A stretch of 41,297 nucleotides of DNA, taken from contig DAOTYH010000032.1 in assembly GCA_034435015.1 (NCBI GenBank), forward strand, positions 1-41,297, written 5' to 3'. The DNA comes from DAOTYH01 sp034435015 (GTDB lineage: Bacteria; Chloroflexota; Anaerolineae; Aggregatilineales; UBA3940). Numbering within the stretch: position 1 is the first letter of the stretch; every line of letters starts with the position of its first letter. Below are positions 8,294-17,095 of the stretch, in pieces. The notes under the pieces are model-generated. The model made no database searches. It saw nothing but the letters and a program-made list of their open reading frames with translations, and was not told the origin of the DNA. The position numbers and the translations under genes are program-made.

Positions 8294-9331
8294 ATGTCAG
8301 ATCTCTATCCGTTGGGCAAACTGCCCCACGACGTTCTAGCCGCCTTGCTTGCCCGCTACCCTGTCCCTGACCCGCGTGTCATTGTTGGGGCACGCCCTGG
8401 CCTTGATGCCGCCATCATTGATCTGGGAGCATCTCATCTGCTAGTTGCCAAGACCGATCCAATAACCTTTGCAACCGAAGAGATTGGCTGGTATGCCGTC
8501 AATATCAATGCCAACGATGTAGCTTGTACCGGCGGGGTGCCTGTCTGGTTCATGGTCACCCTCCTGTTGCCTGAGAACACGGCAACTTCAGCTCTGGTCG
8601 AGAAGATATTTGACCAGATCGGCACAGCCTGCCATGCGTTGGGGGTCAGTGTAGTGGGCGGACACACTGAGATTACCTATGGCATTGACCGCCCTATTGT
8701 CGTAGGGGTGATGCTGGGGCTGGTTGAGAAGGGGCGCATGATCACAGCCGGAGGCGCTCAGCCAGGAGATGCGCTGATTGTGACCAAGGGGATACCTATC
8801 GAAGCCACGGCCATCATTGCCCGCGAGAAGGCCGACTTACTGCGTGACAAATTCTCCCCTGATTTTCTGGCCCGTTGTGCCAATTATCTCTATACCCCAG
8901 GCCTTAGCGTGGTGCGGGATGCAAGTGTTGCTGTCCGGGCGGGCAGAGTTCATGCCATGCACGACCCTACCGAAGGGGGATTGGCAACCGGTCTATGGGA
9001 GATGGCTGAGGTATCCGGTAAATGCTTGCGTGTCAACTGCACCTCCGCCATTCTGGCTGATGGAGCCGTCCTATGCACTGCCACCGGCCTTGACCCTCTG
9101 GGTGCTATCGCCAGTGGCGCTCTGTTGATGGCCGTCCACCCTGATGATGCCCAGCAGATCATGACAGCTTTACACACACAGGGGATACAGTCCTATCTCA
9201 TAGGCCATGTCGAAGAAGGCCCTCCGGCCGTAGTGGATATGGCTTCTGGCGGCCGCTTGTTACCCCGTCCCGCCCGCGATGAGATTGCCCGGCTGTTTGA
9301 GTCAGAAGAGGCAGGGGACTCATCGGGCTAA
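8294..9331 (+). CDS. AIR-synthase-related protein (HypE/PurM superfamily)
   Basis: A 345-residue protein of the PurM/HypE/SelD/ThiL superfamily, which uses ATP to activate an amide, carboxyl or selenide group. Visible motifs are the DAAII and AKTDPITFAT metal/nucleotide region (residues about 38-60), INANDVACTGGVP (about 70-82), GGHTEITYGID (about 121-131) and HDPTEGGLATGLWEMAE (about 220-236). The start was set at 8294 because AGAGGA sits at the right distance and a promoter lies just upstream; the frame is open further upstream, but that part is antisense to the SPFH gene. True HypE ends in a cysteine that is carbamoylated. This protein ends in DSSG without one, and no other hyp genes are present, so hydrogenase maturation is unlikely. 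The substrate is unknown. Confidence 0.85.
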   Translation: MSDLYPLGKLPHDVLAALLARYPVPDPRVIVGARPGLDAAIIDLGASHLLVAKTDPITFATEEIGWYAVNINANDVACTGGVPVWFMVTLLLPENTATSALVEKIFDQIGTACHALGVSVVGGHTEITYGIDRPIVVGVMLGLVEKGRMITAGGAQPGDALIVTKGIPIEATAIIAREKADLLRDKFSPDFLARCANYLYTPGLSVVRDASVAVRAGRVHAMHDPTEGGLATGLWEMAEVSGKCLRVNCTSAILADGAVLCTATGLDPLGAIASGALLMAVHPDDAQQIMTALHTQGIQSYLIGHVEEGPPAVVDMASGGRLLPRPARDEIARLFESEEAGDSSG

Positions 9332-11286
9332 GGCGTGAGATCGAGACGCCGAAGGATGGCGGACGCACGGGTAACAGCCAACTGTGACCAAAGCGGCTGT
9401 TGAGCAAGGAATTGAGTCTGGCCATAACGTGGGTCAAGCTCTAAAGCACGGCGATATTCCTGCTCAGCTTCTTGCCGTTGGAGGTTGGCGTCAAAGGCCA
9501 GCGCCAGCACGGCATGAGCTTCGGCAGTATCAAGCCCGCTATTGACAGCCCCTAGCAGTGCATCGCGCGCGTCTTCATAGCGGCCTGCATCGAATAGTGC
9601 GAAGCCAAGACGATACAGCAGGGTAGGAGTATTGGCCCCCAGCATCAGGGCTTGCTCATAGTCTCGAATGGCCGCCTCGGTGTAACGGAGGCAGTGCCAT
9701 GCCCAGCCGCGCCCAGCATAGACTTCAGCGCTGACCTCGCCGAGGTCTATGGCTTGGGTATATGCCGTCTTGGCTTCAGCAAATTGTTCCTGCGCCAAAA
9801 GGGCATCTCCCATGATCCAGTAGGCACGCCCATCGTTTGGGTCTAGGGCAAGTATCTTCTCTGCATCCCATAGAGCCTGCTGGGTCTGCCCCTCCTCAAC
9901 GTACAGACGCGCCCGCTGGACATAGGCCTCCAGGTAGGCCTCATCGAGCATGACGGCACGACTGAAGGCATGTGCGGCCTGCATAGCCTGGCCTGAAGCC
10001 CGGTACGCCAGCCCCTGATGAAGGTAATTAACCGGGTTATCCGGCTCCAGTTCAAGCAGGGCATCATATAACAAGAGGGACTGATCGTACTGCCCCATCG
10101 CAAACAGAGTCACAGCCTGATTGAACAGAGAGGAAGCATCATCGGGGGCGTATTGCTGGGCTTGGGAGAAAGCGTCGAACGCCGCCTCATAATTACCTGC
10201 TGAATAGTAGATAAGCCCTTCCAGATTCATACTCCACGCCGATTCGGGGGAGAGTGAAGTTGCCCGTGCGGCCTCGGCCAGAGCTGAGTCTGCGTCGCCT
10301 GCCATTCGATAGGCAAGGGCGCGATTATAGGCCAATACAGCCGGATTTGCCCCAAACGACTCGGCGGCGTTGTAAGCGTCAAGCGCCGCAACTGGATCGC
10401 CCAACTCAAGGTAGATATTGCCCCGATTCACAAGCGCCGCGGCAAAATCAGGCTTCAGACGGATGCTCTGGCTGTAAGAACGCAAGGCAGTGAACCTCTC
10501 CCCCTCTGCAGTCTGGAAGAGGCCAAGCCCAAAATAGGCCACAGCCTGATTGTTGACCAGCGCCTCCTGCGGAAGCCCCTCCAGCCTGACAGCTTGCAGA
10601 GTAGCAAGCCGGTCAGGCGCCTGCCCGGCCATCATCTGCAAGCCCCCTGCTACAAGCCGAGCAACGAAGTCCAGCCTGCCCTCTGGCGTCACATAGACGG
10701 GCACTCCATCCGGAGAGCCAATGTCCCATGGGTTTAAGGGAGTCTCCAGCCGGCTGATTGACGGTGTTGTGAGCGGAAAAGCCAGAAAGATGGCCGTCAG
10801 TCCATCCGACTCCTGATCCCAGATGACACGCAGGTTATCGTCCCGTGGTACGAGGGCGAGGACAGCCTGCAAATCTGTCTGGTCTGTCGGCTCGGCGCGG
10901 ATAACTACAGTGTCGGGCAAGCGCAGGGTGCTCAGCTCGGCCTGAATGGCCTCTATCAGCCTCTCATTAAACGAGGAAACTTCTGAGCTGGAAAGCGCTA
11001 TCAGGCTGACTTCTAGGTGAGGAATGGAAGCAGGGGGAACTTCTGTCTCTAGAAGAGATTCCGGAGAGGCAGTCGGCGTCCCTGAGTCAAGTACGACAGC
11101 AGGTTGCCGTACAGGGGTTACAGAGAGCAACGTATCGGGAGCAGCCTGCTCCATAGCTGGAGGATGTCCTACAGCGCCCCTAATGATCGCTATAGAAACA
11201 ATCAGGCTAAGGATCAAGAATCCGAGCGCGGCGATAGAGAGGGCAGGAGTGCCTTTGGGAGAAACGGAGGGCTTTTGATGGGACAA
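9328..11286 (-). CDS. Membrane-anchored TPR-repeat protein
   Basis: A 652-residue protein with a short cytoplasmic N-terminus, one membrane helix at about residues 18-37, a Pro/Ser/Thr-rich linker to about 90, and a folded segment to about 220. About eleven tetratricopeptide repeats follow, each with the G-Y/N-A-F/P pattern (for example SAGNYEAAFDAFSQAQQYAPDD and AGRYEDARDALLGAV). TPR arrays are protein-binding scaffolds; the bulk should lie outside the cytoplasmic membrane. The start is TTG at 11286, chosen because GGAG lies six bases upstream and the stop of the fur-like gene is only three bases before it. Its stop codon overlaps the stop region of the convergent HypE-like gene by four bases. 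Confidence 0.85.
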   Translation of the reverse strand: MSHQKPSVSPKGTPALSIAALGFLILSLIVSIAIIRGAVGHPPAMEQAAPDTLLSVTPVRQPAVVLDSGTPTASPESLLETEVPPASIPHLEVSLIALSSSEVSSFNERLIEAIQAELSTLRLPDTVVIRAEPTDQTDLQAVLALVPRDDNLRVIWDQESDGLTAIFLAFPLTTPSISRLETPLNPWDIGSPDGVPVYVTPEGRLDFVARLVAGGLQMMAGQAPDRLATLQAVRLEGLPQEALVNNQAVAYFGLGLFQTAEGERFTALRSYSQSIRLKPDFAAALVNRGNIYLELGDPVAALDAYNAAESFGANPAVLAYNRALAYRMAGDADSALAEAARATSLSPESAWSMNLEGLIYYSAGNYEAAFDAFSQAQQYAPDDASSLFNQAVTLFAMGQYDQSLLLYDALLELEPDNPVNYLHQGLAYRASGQAMQAAHAFSRAVMLDEAYLEAYVQRARLYVEEGQTQQALWDAEKILALDPNDGRAYWIMGDALLAQEQFAEAKTAYTQAIDLGEVSAEVYAGRGWAWHCLRYTEAAIRDYEQALMLGANTPTLLYRLGFALFDAGRYEDARDALLGAVNSGLDTAEAHAVLALAFDANLQRQEAEQEYRRALELDPRYGQTQFLAQQPLWSQLAVTRASAILRRLDLTP

Positions 11287-11289
11287 GGC

Positions 11290-11742
11290 TTACTCCAACT
11301 CTGGGTTCAGCTTGCTACTCCGGCTACATTCTTCACACGTGCCATAGAACTCAAGTAAGTGACCTGTCAGCCGGATGTGATAGCTAGCCTCGATTTGATC
11401 AGTGAGAGCATCCACTACACATTCGTCTAACTCCACAATGCGGGCACACTGCGTGCACACGATGTGTGAGTGGTGGCCTTTCTCTGACATCAGGACATAG
11501 GTCGGAGTGCTCGCCTTGAGGAAGGTAGGCCGGATGATAGCAAGGCCAGTGAGCAATTCAAGCGCCCGGAACACACTAGCCCGCCCAATAGAAGGGTCTT
11601 GTGCCTCGACTTGGGCCAGTACATCGGCGGAAGTGAGATGCCCTCCGCTCTCTTGCAGGACACTCAGAACAGCCCGCCGCGCTCCGGTGATCTTGTATCC
11701 GGCCTCCCTCAATTTTTGGAGAATCGGTTCTAGCTCAGGCAT
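11290..11742 (-). CDS. Fur-family metalloregulator
   Basis: A 150-residue transcriptional regulator of the Fur/Zur/PerR family. The winged helix is at residues about 10-85, with the recognition helix around ASVFRALELL. The metal/dimerisation half carries HHSHIVC, the structural-zinc cysteine pairs CTQC and CEEC, and HLLEFYGTC. Which metal or peroxide it senses cannot be read from the sequence. ATG at 11742 is preferred over an upstream in-frame GTG at 11751, because AAGGAG is eight bases before the ATG and touches the GTG. It is the first gene of a two-gene unit with the TPR protein. Confidence 0.92.
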   Translation of the reverse strand: MPELEPILQKLREAGYKITGARRAVLSVLQESGGHLTSADVLAQVEAQDPSIGRASVFRALELLTGLAIIRPTFLKASTPTYVLMSEKGHHSHIVCTQCARIVELDECVVDALTDQIEASYHIRLTGHLLEFYGTCEECSRSSKLNPELE

Positions 11743-11790
11743 CACCCTCACTCCTTATGGGATGGAGTGTAACGTAACCTCGTTTATAGA

Positions 11791-11840
11791 AGCAAACGGC
11801 TGGCGTAACCCTTTCAGGCCCTAACGCCAGCTTTGTTGCT
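11791..11840. terminator. Hairpin between dnaN and the Fur-family gene
   Basis: GCTGGCGT at 11799-11806 pairs perfectly with 11824-11831. Outer AGCAA (11791-11795) also pairs with TTGCT (11836-11840) around a small internal loop. It follows the dnaN stop codon on the minus strand. Neither side has a long T-tract, so termination efficiency is uncertain. Confidence 0.5.
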
Positions 11841-11864
11841 CCCCCACATCAAGTGTCGGGTTGG

Positions 11865-13004
11865 TCAACGTCCAATGTGCATGGGCATGATGACATGGGT
11901 GAAGGTCTCATCGCCGACCGGCTTGATCAAGCCCGGCTTGTCCGCTCTGGTTGTCCCGATCAATACCCGGTCCTGACGGATGACACTCAACACCTCTATC
12001 AGATAGCGCACGTTAAAGGCGATCTCCATCCCTTCCCCTTCAATGGAGGCGTCAAGTATCACCTCATTCTCACCCGTCTCAGAGGACTGGGCCCTTACCC
12101 GCATGACACCTGCCATCCCCTCGCGCGGCTCGATGCTTAGCCTTACTGTGTGGTTAGCCTCCCGTGCAAAAATATCGGCGCGCTTGCAGGCTTGCAAGAA
12201 GTCGGCTGTGTCCACCACAACACGGGTAGTCGGGTCCTTTGGGATGATCTGGCGATAATCCGGAAAAGTGCCATCAATCAACTGGGTTACCATGTCCACG
12301 TTTTCCAGACGGAACAAAATCTGCGAGCGCTCCTGCGGCAGAACAAGCAGGACCGTCCTCTCATCGTCGGAACTAATCCGTGCTAGTTCGCTCATAGTGC
12401 GGGCAGGGACGACCAGCGAGAAGTTGCCATAGAACTCAGCCTCAACCGGCACCTCGCGCACCGACAGCCGGAAACCATCGGCGGCGGCCATTGTCAGAAG
12501 GCCGTCCCGATAGCTGACCAAGACGCCAGTCAAGATGGGGCGGCTGTCATCACGTGCCGCCGCAAAGACCACCATACTAATCGTGTCCCGCAACACGTCA
12601 GCGGAGACTGGCAACATGGCATCTTCTTCGGTCGGCTCTGGCATGATGGGGAATTCTTCTGCATCAATGCCTTTAATAGTGGCCGTTGTTGCACCGCATC
12701 TGAGGAGCAATGAGGTAGTACGGACAGCTACTTCGAGATCAACTCGTTCCGGTGAGAGTGTGTTGACCAAGTCAATCAGTGTCCGCGCCGGGACAGTGAT
12801 CCCCCCATCTTCTTCAACAGAGGCTCCAATCCATGCTGTTATACCAAGGTCAAGATTGGTAGCGGCCAGCCGCAGGCGGCCATTGTCTGTCCTCAGCAAC
12901 ACATTAGAGAGCACTGGCAGTGTACTGCGAGGGCTGACTGCCCGCCCCACAATGCTTAGCCCACGCGCCAGATTATCTTGCAGGCAGGAGACTTTCATGC
13001 CCAT
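11865..13004 (-). CDS. dnaN: DNA polymerase III beta subunit (sliding clamp)
   Basis: The 379-residue clamp forms a ring dimer that tethers DNA polymerase III to DNA. All three clamp domains are visible. Landmarks are the N-terminal SCLQDNLARGLSIVGRAVSPRSTLPVLSNVLL, AADGFRLSVRE at about residues 175-185, GTFPDYRQIIP at about 245-255, and a C-terminal HVIMPM that replaces the more usual YVIMPM. GGAGG lies ten bases before the ATG at 13004; a second ATG two codons later is less well spaced. dnaA and recF, frequent neighbours of dnaN, are absent; the gene stands alone and is divergent from a glucosidase gene. Its promoter (13070-13098) contains a perfect inverted repeat. Confidence 0.95.
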   Translation of the reverse strand: MGMKVSCLQDNLARGLSIVGRAVSPRSTLPVLSNVLLRTDNGRLRLAATNLDLGITAWIGASVEEDGGITVPARTLIDLVNTLSPERVDLEVAVRTTSLLLRCGATTATIKGIDAEEFPIMPEPTEEDAMLPVSADVLRDTISMVVFAAARDDSRPILTGVLVSYRDGLLTMAAADGFRLSVREVPVEAEFYGNFSLVVPARTMSELARISSDDERTVLLVLPQERSQILFRLENVDMVTQLIDGTFPDYRQIIPKDPTTRVVVDTADFLQACKRADIFAREANHTVRLSIEPREGMAGVMRVRAQSSETGENEVILDASIEGEGMEIAFNVRYLIEVLSVIRQDRVLIGTTRADKPGLIKPVGDETFTHVIMPMHIGR

Positions 13005-13029
13005 AATGATTTCGCCTCCGATTCGGGGG

Positions 13030-13037
13030 TGTTGTAT
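13030..13037 (+). repeat. Third TGTTGTAT half-site downstream of the dnaN promoter
   Basis: TGTTGTAT occurs here again, in the dnaN leader, 35 bases from the perfect dyad at 13073-13090. Three copies of this eight-base word in 61 bases suggest a multi-site operator. Confidence 0.4.
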
Positions 13038-13064
13038 AATCAGTTAGTAGCAACTGTTTATTTA

Positions 13065-13093
13065 TTGTAAGTATACAACACTTGTTGTATTTA
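13065..13093 (+). promoter_or_regulatory. Possible promoter for the GH31 glucosidase, overlapping the operator
   Basis: TTGTAA (13065-13070) and TATTTA (13088-13093) lie 17 bases apart on the plus strand. Both boxes are weak, but the spacing is right and the pair straddles the dyad at 13073-13090. A perfect TATAAT at 13035-13040 is an alternative -10 but has no -35. Confidence 0.3.
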
Positions 13094-13098
13094 CTCAA
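13070..13098 (-). promoter_or_regulatory. Sigma-70-type promoter for dnaN
   Basis: On the minus strand TTGAGT (13093-13098) is followed by 17 bases and TATACT (13070-13075, five of six consensus). Predicted initiation near 13063 gives a leader of about 60 bases. Confidence 0.6.
13073..13090. promoter_or_regulatory. Perfect 8+8 dyad (candidate operator) inside the dnaN promoter
   Basis: ATACAACA-CT-TGTTGTAT is a perfect inverted repeat. It fills the spacer between the -35 and -10 boxes of the dnaN promoter and overlaps the weaker divergent promoter. A bound protein here would block both. The cognate regulator is not identified. Confidence 0.6.
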
Positions 13099-13142
13099 GC
13101 AAACTGCCCCGATGTTTTCTGCTTACACAAAAGGGAAACCAT

Positions 13143-15686
13143 ATGGCCGGCTTTAGCCTCCGTAAACTGCTCGATGTGATTACCCCCAGAATGATCGTGC
13201 GCGGGTTAATATACCCCTTGCGGACCGCCTCGCGTGTCAGACGTTCGACCCCGCGGGGAACTTCCAGTCCGAAGGTCAAGAGTGGGACATATCCTGCCGC
13301 TCCGCTTGAGACATTCAGTTTTCTGGGCAATGTCACTCAGTTTGAGCGTGACGAGGACGGGCGTGTTACCGTCACGGCTGAGAACGGAAAGATTCGCCTG
13401 ACACCTTTAGCTGATGACTTGGTCCAGGTACGTGTCCGCCCTGACGGCATGTTTGTCCCTCCTTTCTCTTATGCGGTTGCCAAGCCCAAAGGTGACTGGC
13501 CGCCCGTTGAGTCAAAGCTTGTGGACACAGATGACCAGATCGAGTTGCATACCCGCATGCTCAGAATAGTCGTTCATAAGCATCCATGCAGGTTGTCGGT
13601 ACTGGATCAGGCAGGCCGTCTTCTCCTGAGTGATGTAGAGGGTGTAGGTCACCAAGCCGACGGTCAGCTTATCTGGCGGACAAGCTTTAGGGAAGGGGCG
13701 GCCTGTTACGGGCTTGGCGAGAAGGCCAGTGCTCTTAACCATGTGGGGCGGCGCTTTGAAATGTGGAATGTTGATCCCTCAGGTTACGAGCGGGGAGATG
13801 ACCCTCTCTATATGAGTGTCCCCTTTCTTGTGGTACAAACCGGAGGGATAGCGGCTGGCATCTTCATTGACAACTCTTATCACGCTCAGGTTGATATAGG
13901 GGCAACAACACCCCACGTGCTGGAGTATCGGACGCTAGGAGGGGAGTTCAGGGTATACCTCATGGCAGGGACACCGCAAACTGTCCTAGAGCGGTTCACT
14001 GAACTGACTGGTCGGATGAATTTACCGCCCCTATGGACGTTAGGATTCCATCAGTCCCGCTGGAGCTACTACCCCCAGAGCCGTGTGCTGGAGATTGCAC
14101 GCGAGTTCCGACAGCGTCATCTGCCCTGCGACGCCATCCATCTGGATATTGACTACATGGATGACTGCCGCTGTTTTACCTGGGACAAACGCCGCTTTCC
14201 AGATGTGCAGGGGATGCTCGCGGAGCTTCACGCTCAAGGATTTAAGGCAATGGCGATCATTGACCCCGGCATTAAGATTGATCCCGGATACTGGGTCTTC
14301 AGGGAGGGGATACAACGGGATGCCTTCATCTGTTACCCGGATGGCAGCCGGTATGTCGGCCCTGTGTGGCCTGGCGACTGTCACTTCCCTGATTTCACTA
14401 ATCCGGCGGTGCGTGAGTGGTGGGGAGGGCTGTATCAGGGTCTGCTTGATGATGGACTGGATGCCTTTTGGAACGACATGAATGAGTTTGCCCTGATCAC
14501 GTTGAAGCCCCGCACAACTGCCCCCGATATTCTCCATTATGATGCTGAGGGACGCGGGGCGACTGAGGCTGAAATCCACAATGTCTATGGTATGTTGATG
14601 GCCCGTGCCAGTTTTGAAGGGCTTCGGCGTCTGCGTCCTGATCGCCGTCCATTTGTTCTGACGCGCTCTGGATGGGCAGGAGTACAACGGTACGCCGTTC
14701 ACTGGACTGCCGACAACAAGAGCACTTGGGATCATCTGCGCCTGTCTATCTCCATGGTGTTGAACCTTGGCCTCTCTGGCATACCGTTCACAGGCCCCGA
14801 TACTGGCGGGTTTACGGGAGGGCCGACACCCGAACTCTTTGCCCGTTGGATGCAGGTCAGTGCTTTCCTGCCCTTCTATCGTGTCCATTCTATGATCAAG
14901 TCACCTGATCAGGAGCCATGGGCATTTGGCCCTGAGGTGGAGGCCATCTGCCGTAAATATCTTGAGTTGCGTTACCGCCTGTTGCCCTACCTCTACACAG
15001 CAGTCTGGCAGGCAACCCGGACGGGGATACCCATTGTCCGTGCTCTCTCTTTCATGTATCCGGACGACCTCTCCACTTACAGCCTTGATGATCAATTTCT
15101 GTTTGGCGACTCGTTGCTTGTCGCCCCCATTTTGGAGGCCGGGGCCGAGAAGCGGGAGGTTTATCTGCCCGCAGGGGAGTGGTATGACTTCTGGACAGGC
15201 CAGCTTTACAAGGGCCAACAGACCGTTACCGTTGAGGCTCCATTGGACGTGCTTCCTTTGTTTGTGCGGGCCGGTGCTGTTATTCCATTCTGGCCGGTAC
15301 AGCAGTATGTCGGTGAGAAGCAGATTGATCAGCTCGAATTGTACGCCTACTACTCGGCTGGCGAGCATACCAGCCTGCTGTATGAGGATGATGGGGTGAC
15401 CCCGGACTATGTGTCACCGGAGGCCTATCGTTTGTCGCGATTCTGTTTGCGCGGCGGGGAGGAGGGCCAATCACTGAGCATCGAGCGCGTGATCGAACAG
15501 GGGAGCTACGCTGAAGTGCCCGAACAAATCCGACTACATGTGATCGGATTGAAGGGTATTCCCTCGCGTACTGATTTGGAAGCAGGAGAGCTGTTAGCGC
15601 AGGCTCATGATCCATCTACGGGCCGGCTGGCCTATGATCTGAAAGCGCCGGAGGCATTCCGTATCACTATCTTGCAGGGCAGGTAG
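13143..15686 (+). CDS. GH31-family alpha-glucosidase
   Basis: An 847-residue glycoside hydrolase family 31 enzyme, expected to release alpha-linked glucose (or xylose) from the non-reducing end of oligosaccharides. The N-terminal beta-sandwich ends with CYGLGEKASALNHVGRRFEMWN. The catalytic barrel contains FHQSRWSYYPQ, HLDIDYM, the nucleophile motif WND445MNE and the acid/base D524 in WTADNKSTWD (families usually show WTGDN). FTGPDTGGFTG and a C-terminal beta region follow. No signal peptide is visible, so the enzyme is probably cytoplasmic. About 55 N-terminal residues, rich in Arg/Lys, precede the family consensus. The AAGGGA upstream supports the ATG at 13143. It is divergent from dnaN. 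Confidence 0.93.
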   Translation: MAGFSLRKLLDVITPRMIVRGLIYPLRTASRVRRSTPRGTSSPKVKSGTYPAAPLETFSFLGNVTQFERDEDGRVTVTAENGKIRLTPLADDLVQVRVRPDGMFVPPFSYAVAKPKGDWPPVESKLVDTDDQIELHTRMLRIVVHKHPCRLSVLDQAGRLLLSDVEGVGHQADGQLIWRTSFREGAACYGLGEKASALNHVGRRFEMWNVDPSGYERGDDPLYMSVPFLVVQTGGIAAGIFIDNSYHAQVDIGATTPHVLEYRTLGGEFRVYLMAGTPQTVLERFTELTGRMNLPPLWTLGFHQSRWSYYPQSRVLEIAREFRQRHLPCDAIHLDIDYMDDCRCFTWDKRRFPDVQGMLAELHAQGFKAMAIIDPGIKIDPGYWVFREGIQRDAFICYPDGSRYVGPVWPGDCHFPDFTNPAVREWWGGLYQGLLDDGLDAFWNDMNEFALITLKPRTTAPDILHYDAEGRGATEAEIHNVYGMLMARASFEGLRRLRPDRRPFVLTRSGWAGVQRYAVHWTADNKSTWDHLRLSISMVLNLGLSGIPFTGPDTGGFTGGPTPELFARWMQVSAFLPFYRVHSMIKSPDQEPWAFGPEVEAICRKYLELRYRLLPYLYTAVWQATRTGIPIVRALSFMYPDDLSTYSLDDQFLFGDSLLVAPILEAGAEKREVYLPAGEWYDFWTGQLYKGQQTVTVEAPLDVLPLFVRAGAVIPFWPVQQYVGEKQIDQLELYAYYSAGEHTSLLYEDDGVTPDYVSPEAYRLSRFCLRGGEEGQSLSIERVIEQGSYAEVPEQIRLHVIGLKGIPSRTDLEAGELLAQAHDPSTGRLAYDLKAPEAFRITILQGR

Positions 15687-15775
15687 AGAGACGGTTTTTA
15701 GCCCAGGCGCATGCGGAGGCGGTCTGTAGACACCCCCCGCTTATCCCCTGCTTTAGCAACTAGCAAGGACTGAAA

Positions 15776-17095
15776 ATGGATTTGTTTGAGCACAGCCGTC
15801 AGGAGCAATTCAAGCGTGAGGCACCTCTGGCCTACCGGATGCGGCCACGTTCAATTGAAGAATTTGTCGGTCAGGAACATATTGTCGGGCCGGGGCGGCT
15901 ACTACGGCGTGCTATCGAGGCTGATCGGCTCACCTCCATTATCCTGTGGGGGCCGCCCGGAAGCGGCAAGACCACTCTTGCCAGCATCATCGCTGAAAGC
16001 ACATCCAGCCACTTTGAGACGCTGAGTGCCGTGCTGGCAGGTGTCAAAGAACTGCGCGAAGTCATTGAGGCGGCCAAGGAGCGCCGGCGCCTTTACGGCA
16101 CGCGCACAGTTCTGTTTGTGGATGAAATCCATCGTTGGAACAAAGCTCAGCAGGATGCCCTTCTACCGCACGTTGAAGATGGGACAGTCATTCTGGTAGG
16201 AGCAACAACCGAAAACCCTTTCTTCGAAGTGGTTGGCCCGCTGATCAGCCGCTCGCGTGTTTTTGAGCTTACTCCCCTCTCCGAAGAGGATATACGCACC
16301 CTTCTAATGCGGGCCATTGCTGACCCTAAGAGGGGCTATGGGACATTGCAGGTTGTGGTGGAGAAGGATGCGATGGAGCACCTTATCCGGATTGCTGACG
16401 GCGATGCCCGGAGCGCCCTCAATGCCTTAGAGCTAGCTGTTCTCTCCACTCCCCCTGAAGCTGACGGTACTATTCGGATAGACCTTGCTGTAGCTCAGGA
16501 GAGTATCCAAAAGCGTGCCGTGCGCTATGGCAAGGGCGGTGATGAGCATTACGACACCATCAGCGCCTTTATCAAGTCAGTGCGTGGTTCTGATCCTGAT
16601 GCCGCTCTGTACTGGCTGGCAAAGATGATCACAGCGGGAGAGGACCCCCGCTTCATCATGCGCCGACTTTTGATCTTGGCAGGAGAAGACGTTGGGCTGG
16701 CCGATCCACAGGGAGTTGTCGTTGCCAGCGCCTGTGCGCAGGCGTTCGAATGGGTAGGGTTGCCAGAAGGGCTTTATCACCTAGCGCTAGCAACGCTTTA
16801 TCTGGCTACTGCGCCTAAGAGCAACAGCGTTGGCGCCGTCTTCAAGGCAATGGAGGAAGTGCAGGAGGGGGCCAGTACTGTTGTGCCTTTACATCTGCGC
16901 ACCAGTCCCCGCAACCGTAGTGCCGATCACCCCGCCTACAAATATCCTCATGACTTCCCCAACCACTATGTGCCCCAGCCCCACCTCCCGCCAGAGCTGG
17001 CTGATCGCCAGTGGTATGTGCCTTCAGGGATGGGCTATGAGCGGCAAATTGCGGACTGGTTAGCCCGGTTACGCAATGGGGAGAGCGACAGGTAA
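15776..17095 (+). CDS. rarA: RarA/MgsA replication-recombination AAA+ ATPase
   Basis: This 439-residue AAA+ protein is related to clamp loaders and acts at stalled replication forks. It has Walker A GPPGSGKT (residues 59-66), Walker B LFVDEIHRWNK with Asp116-Glu117, sensor 1 in VILVGATTENPFFEV, and the C-terminal oligomerisation region (EDVGLADPQ, PKSNSVGAVFKAM, HYVPQPHLP). Length matches the family. AAGGAC lies upstream of the ATG. It is 89 bases downstream of the GH31 gene on the same strand. The terminator of the gene starts inside its last codons. Confidence 0.95.
   Translation: MDLFEHSRQEQFKREAPLAYRMRPRSIEEFVGQEHIVGPGRLLRRAIEADRLTSIILWGPPGSGKTTLASIIAESTSSHFETLSAVLAGVKELREVIEAAKERRRLYGTRTVLFVDEIHRWNKAQQDALLPHVEDGTVILVGATTENPFFEVVGPLISRSRVFELTPLSEEDIRTLLMRAIADPKRGYGTLQVVVEKDAMEHLIRIADGDARSALNALELAVLSTPPEADGTIRIDLAVAQESIQKRAVRYGKGGDEHYDTISAFIKSVRGSDPDAALYWLAKMITAGEDPRFIMRRLLILAGEDVGLADPQGVVVASACAQAFEWVGLPEGLYHLALATLYLATAPKSNSVGAVFKAMEEVQEGASTVVPLHLRTSPRNRSADHPAYKYPHDFPNHYVPQPHLPPELADRQWYVPSGMGYERQIADWLARLRNGESDR

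Noticed and set aside
8294..9331. Calling this gene hypE
   Set aside because: The required C-terminal cysteine is absent and no hydrogenase maturation genes are near.
14040..14888. Open frame of 282 codons on the minus strand
   Set aside because: It lies wholly inside the GH31 gene, whose catalytic motifs are in the other strand. The product looks like nothing known.
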